Shown: positions 29,918-38,578 of the stretch, in pieces
How positions within the stretch are numbered: position 1 is the stretch's first letter
How the letters are laid out: each line of letters starts with the position of its first letter
Source: Shewanella vesiculosa
GTDB lineage: Bacteria; Pseudomonadota; Gammaproteobacteria; Enterobacterales; Shewanellaceae
DNA: 64,000 nt
Direction: 5' to 3'
Assembly: GCF_021560015.1 (NCBI RefSeq)
Contig: NZ_CP073588.1
Coordinates: 1,736,001 to 1,800,000 of the forward strand
The notes under the pieces: model-generated
The model's database searches: none
Told to the model about the DNA's origin: nothing
Seen by the model: only the letters and a program-made list of their open reading frames with translations
Position numbers and translations under genes: made by a program

Positions 29918-30955
29918 ATGGATAACATAATATCTAAAAACATATCAACGGCTAGGGTTATTTGTATATTAAGTTTAGTGTATGTCCATTTTCCTCCATT
30001 TTTTGGCGAGATCGTTGAAATACATTCTTTTACTGAATACCTAGCCACTCTAATAAGTAATGTTATTGGGAGAAATAGCGTTCCACTCTTAAGCGTAATT
30101 AGCGGGTATTTAATAGTAAAAACATTCTACAAATATGATTTTAAATTATTACTTAAAAATAAGATATTAACCCTACTTATCCCTTTAGTCACCTGGAACT
30201 GTATCAGTTTTATAAAAGACCTCGTCATTAACTCATCAACAATAGAGAATATAAATGCATTAAACTATTTCTTTGCTATCTACGATACTCCAGGAATAGT
30301 ACCACTTTATTTCTTAAGAGATATTTTTATTTGTGTCATGCTAACACCAGCTTTAATATATATAAGTACAACCTTAAACACAAAAATCACAATACTTACA
30401 CTTACACTATTATCTATATTTATTACCGACAGCTATATTTTCATTAACGATGCTATATTGGTTTTTTTCTTCGTTGGCATAGTTATTGCTAAAAAAAATA
30501 TTAATTTAAAAATATTTGAAGGAAAATATATTACCTTTATATGTTTACTGTGCTTACTCACCATTATAAACATTCGAATTTACATTACACAGTATGATTC
30601 AGATATCTACATCAATACAGCATTGACAACATTTGCAAGATTTTTTGGTGCTATTGTATTTTGGAACATAGCTTGTTTTTTATCTAAAACCACAAGAATA
30701 ATGAAACATAGCTCTATAATCTTTTTTACCTTTTGCTCTCACACTATTATAATTGAAATCATGTGGAGAATAGCCCTGCGTTGCGATATTACATCAATGT
30801 CATATACATATTTAGGATTATTTATTATCAGCCCAGTCTTGGTTTTTATTATTTCACAAATGATTTATAAAGTTATGATGGTAACTTTCCCAAAAATCGA
30901 AATAATGTTAACGGGAAAGCGTTCAATAAAAATATTAGATAGTAAAGGTTTATAG
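29918..30955 (+). CDS. Acyltransferase family 3 membrane protein
   Basis: A 345-residue polytopic protein with about ten membrane segments. The N-terminal pattern NISTARVICILSLVYVHFPP, with an early Arg and a His after the first helix, resembles the Acyl_transf_3 family, which O-acylates exopolysaccharides and LPS at the inner membrane. It reads divergently from the Wzy-like gene, with only 31-67 bases between starts, so both promoters overlap. Very AT-rich. A role in acetylating or succinylating the polymer is inferred from location. Confidence 0.75.
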   Translation: MDNIISKNISTARVICILSLVYVHFPPFFGEIVEIHSFTEYLATLISNVIGRNSVPLLSVISGYLIVKTFYKYDFKLLLKNKILTLLIPLVTWNCISFIKDLVINSSTIENINALNYFFAIYDTPGIVPLYFLRDIFICVMLTPALIYISTTLNTKITILTLTLLSIFITDSYIFINDAILVFFFVGIVIAKKNINLKIFEGKYITFICLLCLLTIINIRIYITQYDSDIYINTALTTFARFFGAIVFWNIACFLSKTTRIMKHSSIIFFTFCSHTIIIEIMWRIALRCDITSMSYTYLGLFIISPVLVFIISQMIYKVMMVTFPKIEIMLTGKRSIKILDSKGL

Positions 30956-32390
30956 GCAGAACTACAGCTTGTACGTTATTGCCTAATATTTGTTTAAACA
31001 TAATCATAAATAGCCGGCTTTCGAGTTAGCAATTAGAACAATTATTGACGACTAATGCACATAAGCCTGGATTATTGATGTTGTAAAACTACCAACCTCA
31101 TTTCAGTTTTATAGAGTACTGCATACACAAATTAAACGATTATTGGGGCACAAGCATTCTCATATCAATCAGCGTCAACTCATTGATAACTATCAACGGA
31201 TAAAATTGAGTAACTAACAAAAAGACACGCTACCGCCACTAGATTACAGCTTCCAGATTGCTATGACGCGTTTCAAATTGTCTATTTCTTTGAGGTTTAA
31301 CGCTTCAGAACGAAACAGTAGAAGATCCCTTAGTTGATGCTTTTTAGAGCACTACTAACTGATTTTTGACTTAAGTACTTAGTTATTATTAAGTAAAATC
31401 AGTTTTACCCTATCTAACAGTTAGTTAGCACAAAGCCACTAACCCGAAGTGATAGGCTGGGATGTAGCAGAAAATAGTAATGATATGAGTTCACGTTGGA
31501 AATAAGCTAACGAAGCAAAATCTTCTGATTTTAAGCTCAACAATAGTTATTTGTGGCCTCATGCCTTATTTACAATTTCCTTCTCTACTATTCGTTTTGT
31601 CATCGTTCCTCTTATTGGCCGAGGATTATAATGTATACCGTAAGTTAATGACAGTTTTTTGACTATTTTAATTAAACGTCACTTTTTCGTCGTTATGTAC
31701 ATTATTTACCCGGATATATCGTAATACCTGCTTTTTGCAGCATGTTCTTCACTAACATCGTTACAGACTAATCTGCGTTTGATTGCAACATGATTTTACT
31801 GCTTGTTAGCTACATGCTGAACTAGCAAACAAATTTATGCCGCACCACTTGGCCGCATTACCTAACAATTTGCACTTTAGTGGTGCAATGCAATATCATA
31901 ATCTGTCACTCTTCCGAGGCGGTATAAGTGAAACCCTTTATCACCAACATAACCAATAAAACTAAGAATAGGCCACTGTTTAATAACAATTAAATATAAT
32001 TATTGATTTTATTACTCTATGTTAACTATCAAAGTTACCAGGTTTACTAGCCGCTTAATTAGACTGTTCTGTACAATATTAGTGTTGAAATTGCCCTTGC
32101 CCCCCATCGGGTTAATCAAGTTGCGTGCCAACAAATTGACACAGTCAAAAAACATTCTCCCAATTGCTTTTGGGTTTAAAATAAGACTAAATGCACTTGT
32201 TGAATTTTTTCGCTATGCTGAAGCAGATTTCTGGACGAGTGATATAAACTTATGCAATACGTCATTTTATTGTCGTTTTGACGTTAACTAGATTATGATG
32301 TGCATAATTATTGCTACCATTTATGTATATTTATTACACTTAGCTAAATTTGCTCACATGATTAGTAGGAATTAACGTATTAAGTTTGCT
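30956..32390. other. Gene-poor scar between the polysaccharide locus and lapG
   Basis: This 1.4-kb stretch has many stops in all frames and no convincing gene. It holds a 31443-31505 fragment resembling an IS3-type transposase and a 50-codon open segment (31068-31217, ending NYQRIKLSN) that could be another gene remnant. A 90-codon frame at 32019-32291 has no recognisable features. The lapG promoter should lie in 32292-32390. The region looks like an old insertion and deletion boundary. Confidence 0.55.
31443..31505 (+). pseudogene. Possible IS3-family transposase remnant
   Basis: One frame reads PEVIGWDVAENSNDMSSRWK and then stops. V-I-G-W-x-V-A-E is close to the segment following the second catalytic Asp in IS3-type (rve) integrases. 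The fragment is only about 20 residues, so the call is tentative. Confidence 0.35.
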
Positions 32391-33050
32391 GTGTTTGGCA
32401 TGGATAAATATCGCCATTGGCTAGTAATGTCTGTGGTGTTTTCTGCTGTGTGCTGGGCAACCATCAGTGACGATTTGTTTACCGACGATTTCTTTAAACA
32501 AATTCAACAACGTTACGGTGAAGACAGGCTAGAAGATTTTAGTGATTGGCGAGATACCATCGCTGAAGGAAGTGCGCTTAGTGACATGGATCGTTTACAT
32601 TTAGCCAATCAGTTTGCTAATAGGCGTATCCGTTTTGTAAGCGATAATGATCATTGGCAAAAAAGTGATTATTGGGCGACGCCACTTGAATCATTAGGCA
32701 GTAAAGGTGGAGATTGTGAAGACTTTGCCATCTTTAAGTATTTTACATTAAAGGCCATGGGGGTTGATGAAAGTAAGATGCGCTTGATGTATGTGCGTGC
32801 TTTATTGATAAATGAACCCCACATGGTGTTAATTTACTTTGAAGACCCAAAGGCAATGCCCTTGGTGTTGGACAACTTAAAAACACAAATTTTACCTGCT
32901 AGCCAACGCCGAGATTTAAAACCTGTTTATTCATTTAATGGTCAAGGATTGTGGTTAGCAAAAGCGCAAGGGTTAGGCAGTAATAAGCCCACTAGCGGTG
33001 GCACTAAAAATTGGACTGATTTAATCAATCGAATTGAAAATGGCGAATAA
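32391..33050 (+). CDS. lapG: LapG-like periplasmic transglutaminase-type cysteine protease
   Basis: A 219-residue protein with one N-terminal hydrophobic segment and a bacterial transglutaminase-like (BTLCP) fold. The catalytic triad is C109 in GGDCEDFA, H144 in EPHMVL and D161 in LDNL; the DWR motif (52-54) is also present. LapG cleaves the N-terminal region of large retention-module adhesins, releasing biofilm cells, and is held inactive by LapD when c-di-GMP is high. GTG at 32391 or ATG at 32400 could be the start. No adhesin or its type I secretion genes are in the window. Confidence 0.88.
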   Translation: MFGMDKYRHWLVMSVVFSAVCWATISDDLFTDDFFKQIQQRYGEDRLEDFSDWRDTIAEGSALSDMDRLHLANQFANRRIRFVSDNDHWQKSDYWATPLESLGSKGGDCEDFAIFKYFTLKAMGVDESKMRLMYVRALLINEPHMVLIYFEDPKAMPLVLDNLKTQILPASQRRDLKPVYSFNGQGLWLAKAQGLGSNKPTSGGTKNWTDLINRIENGE

Positions 33051-33076
33051 TCGTTACAAAGGATCTGGAGCAAACC

Positions 33077-35167
33077 ATGTTTTCTAAAGGAATGTCGTTA
33101 CGAGTACAGTTGTATCTCCTAATAGGCTGTTTATCGATTTTTAGCTTTGGCGCTGCGTTATACAATAACGTATCGAATATGCGTGGCTATTTAAATGAGC
33201 AGTTGGCATCTCATGCACAAGGTGCAGCACACAGTTTAGGATTATCGATATCACCTTATATGGATGAAGAAGGCCTAGTAATTGCAGAAACAATGACCAA
33301 TGCTATTTTCGATTCTGGCTATTATCAACACATTACGTTTACCGATCTTGATGGCAAAGTATTATTTGAACGCACCAACCCTCAAGGTAACTTTGCCGTA
33401 CCTGAATGGTTTATCAGTTGGTTTACGCTGCATCCTCCTGTAATGACCAGTGAAGTGAGTGACGGCTGGCGTATTGCCGGTAAACTGGAAGTGCAATCGC
33501 ATGCGGGTACGTCATATAAAAGTTTATGGGATCATGCGCTTAGTAATTTAACTTCAACGTTATTTCAACTTGTTATAGCCCTATTGTGTACTTACTTCAT
33601 TTTAAAGTCGGTGTTAACCCCTCTTAATAGTATTGAGAAGCAAGCTGAGTCGGTGATTCAAAAACGCTTTGAGCTTAATCCTATTAAGCCCTTTACCACT
33701 GAATTACGTACTTTAGTTAATGCGATTAATCGTATGATTGAGAATATTCAGCGATCATTTAACGAACAAACTCAATTGGCAGAAACCTTGTCGCGTGAGG
33801 TTTATATTGACGCATACTGGGTTGCCAAATCGCCGAGCATTGTTAAAAAAGTTTGAGTCGATTCAAGCTGAATATGAACAACACGGAAACCGATTTTATT
33901 TAGGCTTATTGTCGATGACCTCTTTAAAGCAGGTGAATGACGATGAAAAGGTTATGGCAGTGGTGATGACTATATTTTATCTGGAGCACAGCTTTTTAGT
34001 AAGCAGATAAACAGTTTACAAGAGTCGACCTTATACCGTATTTCTGGGTCTGAATTTGCCTTTTTGAGTTCACTTACTGAAGATGAAGCCAAAGAAGTCG
34101 ATGAGCACATTGCTGCGAGTATTTTGATTGAAAGCTCATCACGTTTTGGTAATGGCTTTGCAAAACATAGCCTCACCCGCGTAAACCATCAAGAAGACTT
34201 TGCTGATGTCGTTATGCGTTTAGATAATCAGCTTGTTCATAATCAATATGCAGATAAGGCCAAGGGGCTCGTTTCTGCTCAGGGTATGCAAAAGAATCAT
34301 TCGCGTGAAGAATGGGTTGGAATTTTGACTCAGTTTACTGATTATTTCAAAAACGAAATTAACCACTCTAGCAGCAAAGATTTTGCCATTAAGTGTATTC
34401 CGTTAGATAAATTATTCGATTTAATGCTCCAGCCTGTTGTAGATGATAATCAATCGATTTTATATGTTGAGTCGTTTGTTCGCTTTAAAATAGCGGGAGA
34501 AAATTTATCGACTTTAGACGTGTTTGCCATGGCTGAAAGATTGGGCTTGTTGCAAGATCTTGAACAAGCTGTTGTGTGTTTTATTTTTTATAAGCTGCAA
34601 CACATTGAACACACGCGTGTGGCGATTAACATTAGCAACCGTGCGCTGCATAACCCAGTGTTTACCGATTGGTTGTTTGATTTATACCAAAAATTGCATA
34701 GAACCCTTCCACCACTTTTGTATGAATTTAACGAGTCTGGTGCAATGCTTTCGCTTGAATCGACAGAGAAGTTTATTAGCCGAGCGAAACAATTAGATAT
34801 TGATATTGCCATTGAACGTTTTGGCTCTAGCTTGAGTTCATTTTGCTACATCAGAAACTTAAACATTGATTACATTAAGATTGATCCTAGTTATGTGCGT
34901 GACATAGCTGAATCTGACACACGCTTTTTTGTTCAAACGGTGATTCAAATTTGTCATGGTATTGGCATTAAAATCATCGCACCACAGGTAGAATCGGTCG
35001 TTATAGGTGAACATTTTTCACTCATGAATATCGATGGTTTACAAGGTAATGGATTGTATGCTGTACGAAATTTCAGTACAATTATTCCCGCTAACGCAAC
35101 AAGTACATGGATCAGTGCATTGCAACTGAATAACTTTAGTCATTCAACAAATATCGAGGCAGAATAA
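33077..35167 (+). pseudogene. lapD: LapD-like c-di-GMP receptor, interrupted by two frameshifts
   Basis: Three frames together encode one protein of about 697 residues: membrane helix 1 (about 9-27), periplasmic domain, helix 2 (about 158-178), HAMP, GGDEF, EAL. Frame 1 breaks at about 33814 just before the TGLPNRRALLKK motif, where two bases seem missing; frame 2 breaks in AAAA at 33946-33949, where one more A restores EKGYGSGDDYI. Both output domains are degenerate (SGSEF for GGDEF, ESFVRF for EAL), as in LapD, which senses c-di-GMP and sequesters LapG. The gene follows lapG by 26 bases. If the frameshifts are real, LapG would be unrestrained. Confidence 0.82.
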
Positions 35168-35170
35168 ATA

Positions 35171-35563
35171 ATGCGCAAAAGTAAATTAACCCTGTTATTG
35201 GTTTCAGCATTATTGACTTCGGGCATGTCTGCCGGTGTTATGGCTGAAGATACTTTAACCGCTAGTACTCAAAATACTCCTGTTTCAGATGCTGCAACAC
35301 AATTAGCTAGTTCTCTTGTTGCCGCTAATGGCGATGAAGCATTGATAATCGAAGCATTAAAAGCTGCTGTTGCTGCAGGTTTGAGTTCTGATGACATCTT
35401 AGCTATTGCGATTGCTAACGGGATTGACCCTGCTATTGTTGCAGCCAATCTTGAAGATGCACAAACTGCTGGCGGCGGTGCATTTGGTGCGGCTCCAGCT
35501 CCAGGTGGCCCAGGCTTCGGTGGCGGCTCAGGCGGCGGCGCTGGAACAATATCTAGCAACTAA
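35171..35563 (+). CDS. Small secreted protein with Gly-rich tail
   Basis: The 130-residue product has a clear signal peptide (KLTLLLVSALLTSGMSAGVMA, cut near 25), an Ala-rich amphipathic middle (DEALIIEALKAAVAAGLSSD, about 54-73) with a second DDILAIAIANGIDPAIV unit, and a C-terminal Gly/Pro/Ala-rich tail (GGGAFGAAPAPGGPGFGGG). I do not recognise a domain. It starts three bases after the lapD stop and is followed by a strong terminator, so it is the third gene of a lapG-lapD operon. A surface or periplasmic partner of that module is only inference. Confidence 0.75.
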   Translation: MRKSKLTLLLVSALLTSGMSAGVMAEDTLTASTQNTPVSDAATQLASSLVAANGDEALIIEALKAAVAAGLSSDDILAIAIANGIDPAIVAANLEDAQTAGGGAFGAAPAPGGPGFGGGSGGGAGTISSN

Positions 35564-35632
35564 TTTTTTAACGCGGTTTCGTTTTATTACAGTTTACATA
35601 ACTACAAAACGAATTTGCTTTAAAACAAAAAA

Positions 35633-35657
35633 ACAGCGCAATTTGCGCTGTTTTTTT
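35633..35657 (+). terminator. Rho-independent terminator of the lapG-lapD operon
   Basis: ACAGCGCAA / TTGCGCTGT form a perfect stem followed by seven T, about 70 bases after the small-protein stop. The A-run before the stem may let it work on the opposite strand too. Confidence 0.85.
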
Positions 35658-35791
35658 ATGCCTAAAATTCAATATATTCTTTAGCCGCCATACAGAATCA
35701 CTATCCAATCGTCATTCCCGAGATCTGTTGTATGGTTCTAGCTGTTGATTAGATTTGGGTTCCTAGGTTCTAGGTTTCGCCCCACCCGCTC

Positions 35792-35897
35792 GTCATCCCA
35801 GAGATCTGTTATCAGGGATCCAGGTGTTGCTGTTGATCTTGTGTAAAAGCAAAAAACCAACACCTGGATTCCGGCTCAAAAGCATTGCCGGAATGAC
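35792..35897 (+). repeat. Palindromic element, full copy
   Basis: Left arm hairpin GTCATCCCAGAG(...)CAGGGATCC, then CAGGTGT, a loop with GTAAAAGC, then ACACCTGG and the right arm ATTCCGG(...)CCGGAATGAC. The outer ends (GTCAT / ATGAC) and the inner blocks are inverted repeats, so single strands could fold as a two-armed cloverleaf. A tandem partner follows after about 88 bases. Confidence 0.8.
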
Positions 35898-35985
35898 GGA
35901 GTAGTGGGCATTGTTTGTATGAAGTAGTGGTAAGCATTATCTACTAGCGTTGTATTGGGCATGTAACTGTAAGCCCTACCCGCAC

Positions 35986-36090
35986 GTCATCCCTGAGTGC
36001 TTGTATCAGGGATCCAGGTGTTTCTGTTGACCTTGTGTAAAAGCAAAAATCTACACCTGGATTCCGGCTCAAAAACATTGCCGGAATGAC
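35986..36090 (+). repeat. Palindromic element, full copy
   Basis: Same organisation as the copy at 35792: GTCATCCCTGAG(...)CAGGGATCC, CAGGTGT, loop with GTAAAAGC, ACACCTGG, CCGG(...)CCGGAATGAC. Near-identical to the copy at 57364-57470 in its left arm. Confidence 0.8.
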
Positions 36091-36200
36091 GGATATAGAA
36101 ACATTATCAGAATGACAAATAGATGGAGCTTTGTCTCGCCGCCGTCATCCTCGAATGCTTTAATTGAGGATCCAGCTCTTATCTTGGCTTTACTTCAGTC

Positions 36201-36652
36201 GTCATCCCCGAGATCTGTTATCGGGGATCCATTCTTTGCCTTGTTGATGGTAAAAGCTGATTGATTTATATTTCGAGATCATCCCAACGTGGATTAAACT
36301 TCTCAATTAATTGAATGTTCCATTCTCTCTTCCACTTTTTAAGCTGTTTCTCTCTTGTTATAGCATTATAAATATCATCAAAAACTTCGTAGTAGACTAA
36401 TAAATTAATTGAATATTTTTTAGTAAAGCCATCAGACAAGCCATTTTTATGCTCCCAATCTCGTCTGATTAAATCAGACGTCACTCCAATATAGAGTGTG
36501 CCATTAGGCCGATTAGCCATGATGTAAATATATGATTGCTTATCCATAAGCGTGTACCTGACTAAATGATAAATAAAATATAGCATCTAGTTAGATGGGT
36601 GCCTGTAAAAGCTACAAACTGGATTCCGGCTTAAAAGCATTACCGGAATGAC
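36201..36652. mobile_element. Palindromic element carrying a GIY-YIG gene in its loop
   Basis: The left arm GTCATCCCCGAG(...)CGGGGATCC begins at 36201 and the right arm GGATTCCGG(...)CCGGAATGAC ends at 36652, the same arms as the empty copies nearby. Instead of a 30-40 base loop they enclose about 350 bases with one gene. GTAAAAGCT, present once in empty copies as GTAAAAGC, occurs on both sides of the gene (36250-36258 and 36605-36613). Mobility is inferred, not shown. Confidence 0.55.
36266..36547 (-). CDS. Small GIY-YIG nuclease family protein
   Basis: ATG at 36547 gives 93 residues (MDKQSYIYIMANRPNG...); 13 more upstream codons are open but lack family support. The GIY-YIG core is visible as YIYIMA followed by TLYIGVTSDLIRR, with the catalytic-type Tyr and Arg, then EHKNG, the conserved AITREKQLKKWKR block and the C-terminal NPRWDDL. 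It is of the single-domain YhbQ/UPF0213-like class, whose cellular role is poorly known. It has no partner gene; the neighbours are palindromic repeats on both sides, and the gene sits exactly inside one of them. Confidence 0.85.
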   Translation of the reverse strand: MDKQSYIYIMANRPNGTLYIGVTSDLIRRDWEHKNGLSDGFTKKYSINLLVYYEVFDDIYNAITREKQLKKWKREWNIQLIEKFNPRWDDLEI

Positions 36653-36705
36653 GGATAAACAAACATTATCAGAATCACGAATAGAGGAAACTTCGCCTCA
36701 CCGCC

Positions 36706-36814
36706 GTCATCCTCGAATGCTTTTATCGGGGGATCCAGCTGTTGTCTTGGCTTTACTTCAACTCAGTCATCCTCAAATGCCAAGATTCCGGCTCAAAAGC
36801 GTTACCGGAATGAC
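36706..36814 (+). repeat. Palindromic element, rearranged copy
   Basis: A left arm GTCATCCTCGAATGC(...)GGGGGATCCAGCTG is followed by a second partial arm start (GTCATCCTC) and then directly by the right arm GATTCCGG(...)CCGGAATGAC. It looks like two copies fused by a deletion. Confidence 0.6.
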
Positions 36815-36901
36815 GGAGTAGTGGGCGTTGTTTGTATGAAGTAGTGGTAAGCATCACCTACTAGCGTTGTATTGGCCATGTAACTATAAGCCTACCCGCA
36901 C

Positions 36902-37007
36902 GTCATCACTGAGATCTGTTATCCGAGAGCTAGGTGTTGCTGTTGATCTTACTTAAAAGCGTAAAAGCTAACACCTGGATTCCGGCTCAAAAGCATACCG
37001 GAATGAC
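36902..37007 (+). repeat. Palindromic element, full copy
   Basis: Left arm degenerate (GTCATCACTGAG, then ATCCGAGAGC), loop with TTAAAAGCGTAAAAGC, then ACACCTGG and intact right arm CCGG(...)CCGGAATGAC. Followed by the shared spacer up to 37087. Confidence 0.7.
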
Positions 37008-37123
37008 GGAGTAGTGGGCGTTGTTTGTATGAAGTAGTGGTAAGCATTACCTACTAGCGTTGTATTGGGCATGTAACTGTAAGCACCACCCGCTCGTCAT
37101 CCCTGAATGCTTGTATAATTTTA

Positions 37124-38308
37124 TTACAGCAATGCTTGTTCTATGTCTGCTATCAAGTCTTCTACATTTTCTAATCCGACGGATATACGCAGTAGGTTGT
37201 CGGTGATACCGGCACTGAGTCTGGCCTCTGGAGTGTATGGTGAGTGGGTCATAGATGCTGGGTGTTGAATTAGGGATTCTGCATCACCTAAACTGACTGC
37301 TATGGTAAAGAGCTCGAGACGATTAACAAAGTTGATCGCGTCTTGCTTATTGCCTTTGAGTTCGAATGCAATCACCCCTCCGGCGCGTTTCATTTGCTTA
37401 CCGATAAAACCATGACCTTGATGATGACTTAGCCCTGGATAAAAAACTTGGCTAAATTGAGGATGTTTATCTAAATATTCAGCTAGCACTTCAGCATTGT
37501 CACAGTGGCGAGTTAATCGCACATCTAAGGTTTTTAAGCCGCGTAAAATAAGCCAAGCATCGTGTGGAGAGATCACGCCACCAAAGTCTTTGAGTATTTC
37601 ATATTTCAGTCGGTGCATGTGCTCTGCGTTACCACACACAATACCGGCAATAACATCACCATGGCCATTTAAGTACTTGGTAGCACTGTGGATCACCATG
37701 TCGATCCCCATGGCTAAAGGTTGTTGCAATAAGGGCGTCATAAAGGTGTTATCGACTATTGATACCAATTTATGGACTTTAGCAACCTTGGCGATTGCAG
37801 CAAGATCAAATACTTGTAAATGTGGGTTCACTGGGGTTTCACAAAATATCACTTTGGTATTGGGCATAATAGCCGCTTCAATTGCTGCAATATCAGTAAA
37901 ATCGACCAAGGTGCTGGTAATGCCTAAACGAGTCAGCTGAGTGGTCATTAACGCAAAGGTACAACCATAGACGGCTTTGGAAGCAATCAAGTGATCGCCT
38001 GCATGTAAATGGGTTAGTAGTGCACTTGATACAGCAGCCATACCAGATGCGGTTGCGGCCGCATCTTCTGCGCCTTCAAGCAACGCCATTTTGCGCTCGA
38101 GTTCTGCAGTGGTTGGATTACCTAAACGTGTATAAATATAGCCTGGTTCTTCGCCAGCAAAGCGAGCGCCGCCCTGCTCTACGTTATCAAATACAAATGT
38201 GGCTGTTTGGTAAAGTGGTGTAGTAAGTGAGCCAAAGGCTTCGCGTTGATGGCCGCCATGAATAGCTAAAGTTGCTAAATTCCATGTGTTGTTCTTGTTG
38301 TCTTGCAT
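37124..38308 (-). CDS. megL: Methionine gamma-lyase
   Basis: A PLP enzyme of the Cys/Met metabolism family that splits methionine into methanethiol, ammonia and 2-oxobutyrate. The start at 38308 has a good GGGAG ribosome site six bases upstream and gives 394 residues; 25 further upstream codons are open but unsupported. PLP lysine K211 lies in SATKYLNGHGD, and Y114 and C116 in VYGCTFAL match the tyrosine and cysteine that characterise true methionine gamma-lyases, at the same numbers as the Pseudomonas putida enzyme. Cystathionine gamma-synthases and beta-lyases lack that cysteine. Monocistronic. Confidence 0.88.
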   Translation of the reverse strand: MQDNKNNTWNLATLAIHGGHQREAFGSLTTPLYQTATFVFDNVEQGGARFAGEEPGYIYTRLGNPTTAELERKMALLEGAEDAAATASGMAAVSSALLTHLHAGDHLIASKAVYGCTFALMTTQLTRLGITSTLVDFTDIAAIEAAIMPNTKVIFCETPVNPHLQVFDLAAIAKVAKVHKLVSIVDNTFMTPLLQQPLAMGIDMVIHSATKYLNGHGDVIAGIVCGNAEHMHRLKYEILKDFGGVISPHDAWLILRGLKTLDVRLTRHCDNAEVLAEYLDKHPQFSQVFYPGLSHHQGHGFIGKQMKRAGGVIAFELKGNKQDAINFVNRLELFTIAVSLGDAESLIQHPASMTHSPYTPEARLSAGITDNLLRISVGLENVEDLIADIEQALL

Positions 38309-38578
38309 TGCTTCTCCCTGCGCCACCTTGTTATGAGTTGTTGCCCTCTTTAGGGTAACTTTTGTATGGTAGTCGGGATTCAAGATACAGTGGAATAAAA
38401 TATAACCAAGCGATTGCTAAAAAATAACCAAAACCATTAATGTAAAAACAATTTTACAAACCATTTGGTGTGGTGTTTTTAGTAAGGGGATTTTCTATAG
38501 TGCAGATTATCATGGGCAATAATCAAAGGTATTTTGCGCTAACAGCTTAAACCGCCAACGCAGATGATAAACAGGCAA

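Larger units (their letters stand above)
35664..36200. other. Repeat-filled intergenic region, left part
   Basis: This stretch between the terminator and the GIY-YIG element consists almost entirely of palindromic elements: partial arms near 35711, full copies at 35792-35897 and 35986-36090, and a single arm at 36144-36180. The roughly 90-base spacer after the first full copy (GGAGTAGTGGGC, then GTATGAAGTAGTGG) recurs at 36815 and 37008. No gene is seen in it. Confidence 0.65.
36653..37123. other. Repeat-filled intergenic region, right part
   Basis: Between the GIY-YIG element and megL lie a rearranged copy (36706-36814), a full copy (36902-37007), repeated spacers and a truncated left arm at 37096-37115 ending against the megL stop. 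The stretch 36653-36760 resembles 36091-36200, so the GIY-YIG element is itself flanked by a longer imperfect direct duplication. No gene seen. Confidence 0.6.

Noticed and set aside
32019-32291. 90-codon frame as a gene
   Set aside because: No ribosome site, no recognised motif, odd composition and location in stop-rich sequence.
35269-35559. Pro/Ala-rich frame opposite the small secreted protein
   Set aside because: It is the antisense shadow of the Gly-rich tail; the plus-strand frame has a signal peptide, ribosome spacing and a terminator.
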